The translations under genes were made by a program, and so were the position numbers. Of a stretch of DNA of 8,805 nt, positions 7,514 through 8,805 are shown piece after piece (within the stretch, counting starts at the first letter, position 1; every line of letters begins with the position of its first letter). The notes beneath the pieces were generated by a model that was given only the letters and a program-made list of their open reading frames with translations, was not told the DNA's origin and did not search any database. Source of the stretch: an uncultured Collinsella sp. (GTDB taxonomy: Bacteria; Actinomycetota; Coriobacteriia; Coriobacteriales; Coriobacteriaceae); contig CAUBQN010000058.1 of the NCBI GenBank assembly GCA_958438125.1, forward strand, positions 1 through 8,805. The letters run 5' to 3'.

Positions 7514-7578
7514 GTCCAACTCAGACAAGGAACCCCACCAGCAAGCGATGCCCAAGAACCGCCAGCTGTGTCAACGCA

Positions 7579-7705
7579 GGTCGGGGCCGGGCTTGGTTTT
7601 GAAAACACTCCGCAGCGCGAGGCCCGTCATTCCGTTGCTCCGCAGGAGCAGGAAAGACGGGCCTCATGCGCGAGGACGTTTTCAAAACCAAGCCCGGCCC
7701 CGACC
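7579..7705. repeat. 127-nt nested stem-loop with perfect 28-bp outer arms, between convergent genes
   Basis: Outer arms 7579-7606 and 7678-7705 are exact reverse complements over 28 bp. Inside lie a second stem (GAGGCCCGTC 7619-7628 / GACGGGCCTC 7656-7665, extended by GCGC at 7615-7618 and 7668-7671) and an apical stem (TTCC 7630-7633 / GGAA 7651-7654, TGCTCC 7636-7641 / GGAGCA 7645-7650, loop GCA). The element starts 66 nt after the DtxR-family stop and 17 nt after the ATPase stop on the other strand. GTTTTC follows the inner stem on both strands, so the inner part could act as a bidirectional terminator. Alternatively it is a MITE- or REP-like insertion. The rest of 7514-7721 shows nothing else. 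Confidence 0.85.
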
Positions 7706-7721
7706 GGACAGACCACAAACG

Positions 7722-8805
7722 CTACAGGTTTTTGACACCCATCGCGCGCATGGCGTTCAGGATGGCGATGATCGCCACGCCCACGTCGCCGAACACAGCA
7801 AGCCACATGTTGGCGATGCCGAGCGCCGCAAGCACCAAAATCAGCAGCTTAATACCCAGCGCAAAGATGATGTTCTGCCAAACAATCGCCATGGTCTTGC
7901 GTGCCACGCGGATCGCGCGGGAAATGTTGGACGGCTTGTCGTCCATGAGCACGACATCGGCGGCCTCGATCGCAGCGTCAGAACCCATAGCGCCCATGGC
8001 AATGCCCACATCGGCGCGCGTAAGCACGGGCGCATCATTGATGCCGTCGCCCACAAAGGCGAGCTTGCCCTTGCCACTCTCGGTTGCAAGCAGCGCTTCA
8101 ACACGCTCGACCTTGTCGCCCGGCAGCAGCTGCGCGTGGAACTCGTCGAGCCCCAGCCGCTTGGCCACCGCAGCAGCCACTTCCTCGCGGTCGCCCGTTA
8201 GCATGACGGTGCGCTTGACGCCGGCGGCGTGCAGGTCGCGGATCGTCTGCTCGGCATCGGCCTTAACGGTGTCTGCAATCACGATGTGGCCGGCGTACAC
8301 GCCGTCAACGAGCACGTGGAGGATTGTGCCGACAACCTCACAGTCCGGTGCTTCAACGCCGGCCGCGGCGAGCATCTTTGCGTTGCCAACGACGACGTGC
8401 TTGCCGTCGATGGTTGCCGTCACGCCGTGGCCCGCGTCGTTGGCGGAGTTGCTTACGCGCTTGGGGTCGACCTCGCCCTGGTAGGCGACACGCACGGACT
8501 GCGCGATGGGGTGATCGGAGAACGACTCCGCAAGGGCTGCGACTTCAAGCAGCGACTGCTCGGTGTAGCCAGCCTCGGGGTGCACCGCGACCACCGAGAA
8601 TGTGCCGTTGGTGAGGGTGCCCGTCTTGTCAAAGACGACGGTGTCCACGTCGGCGAGCGTCTCGAGGTAGTTAGAACCCTTGATGAGAACGCCCAGCTTG
8701 GAGGCGCCGCCGATGCCGCCAAAGAAACTGAGCGGCACGCTGATCACCAACGCGCACGGGCAGCTGACGACCAGGAAGGTCAGGCCGCGCAGGATCCAGT
8801 CGGAC
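7722..8805 (-). CDS. P1B-type heavy-metal-translocating ATPase, Zn/Cd/Pb type (C-terminal part)
   Basis: The visible 360 residues run off the right edge of the window, so the metal-binding N-terminus and first membrane helices are missing. The frame enters as SDWILRGLTFLVVS followed by the membrane CPC motif (residues 15-17 of the visible part), then SVPLSFFGGIGGAS. Next come the phosphorylation site DKTGT (Asp60), the SDHP nucleotide loop (His99), TGD (204-206) and GDGINDAP (254-261). The last two membrane helices contain KLLILVLAALG and MWLAVFGDVGVAIIAI, whose Lys320 and Asp341 match the P1B-2 (ZntA/CadA) pattern rather than copper pumps. The gene ends convergently with the DtxR-family regulator, 17 nt from a large stem-loop. 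The likely role is efflux of Zn(II), Cd(II) or Pb(II) across the plasma membrane; the exact metal is inferred. Confidence 0.93.
   Translation of the reverse strand, partial: SDWILRGLTFLVVSCPCALVISVPLSFFGGIGGASKLGVLIKGSNYLETLADVDTVVFDKTGTLTNGTFSVVAVHPEAGYTEQSLLEVAALAESFSDHPIAQSVRVAYQGEVDPKRVSNSANDAGHGVTATIDGKHVVVGNAKMLAAAGVEAPDCEVVGTILHVLVDGVYAGHIVIADTVKADAEQTIRDLHAAGVKRTVMLTGDREEVAAAVAKRLGLDEFHAQLLPGDKVERVEALLATESGKGKLAFVGDGINDAPVLTRADVGIAMGAMGSDAAIEAADVVLMDDKPSNISRAIRVARKTMAIVWQNIIFALGIKLLILVLAALGIANMWLAVFGDVGVAIIAILNAMRAMGVKNL

Noticed and set aside
7449..8484. Two long + strand open frames (250 and 272 codons) across the stem-loop and the ATPase gene
   Set aside because: They overlap the P1B ATPase coding strand in antisense, are low-complexity, and show no domain.

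Overview
The window is high-GC bacterial chromosome. Lysine codons are mostly AAG, third positions are C/G-rich, and short 'TTGGGGACGTTC'-type repeats sit between genes. From memory of such genomes I infer an actinobacterial gut commensal of the Coriobacteriia, most like Collinsella. This is inference, not a database result.

Layout. (1) 1-340 is a leader region without a gene. It holds a possible terminator tail at the left edge, a perfect 20-bp inverted repeat (82-139), short GTAAAGG repeats and a small leader hairpin. (2) 341-4000 is a compact phosphate-uptake operon, pstS-pstC-pstA-pstB, all on the + strand. There is a 24-nt gap after pstS, an 8-bp overlap between pstC and pstA, and a 4-bp ATGA overlap between pstA and pstB. 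PstS carries a twin-arginine lipoprotein signal. The operon ends at two tandem hairpins, the second a strong intrinsic terminator (4058-4092), and no phoU follows. (3) 4205-6841 is a two-gene unit with its own extended -10 promoter and Shine-Dalgarno site: a duplicated-ATPase ABC-F protein with a Uup-like C-terminal coiled coil, then a Cof-type HAD hydrolase 6 nt later. (4) 6842-7048 holds two tandem GGGGAC repeat units, a terminator-like hairpin, and two 16-bp palindromic boxes 31 bp apart in front of the next gene. (5) 7049-7513 is a DtxR/MntR-type metal-dependent repressor whose predicted metal site mixes MntR-like and DtxR-like ligands. (6) 7514-7721 is dominated by a 127-nt nested stem-loop with perfect 28-bp outer arms, between convergent genes. 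(7) 7722-8805 on the - strand is the C-terminal part of a CPC-type P1B ATPase (Zn/Cd/Pb efflux type), cut by the window edge.

Functionally, PstS captures phosphate outside the membrane, PstC and PstA form the channel and PstB hydrolyses ATP. The ABC-F and HAD genes are housekeeping-like and probably cotranscribed. The DtxR-family regulator and the metal ATPase both concern metal homeostasis, but they are convergent, so any regulatory link is only suggested by proximity. No complete new system (phage defence, CRISPR, toxin-antitoxin, biosynthetic cluster) is visible. The least explained material is the set of intergenic inverted repeats and the two-box operator.
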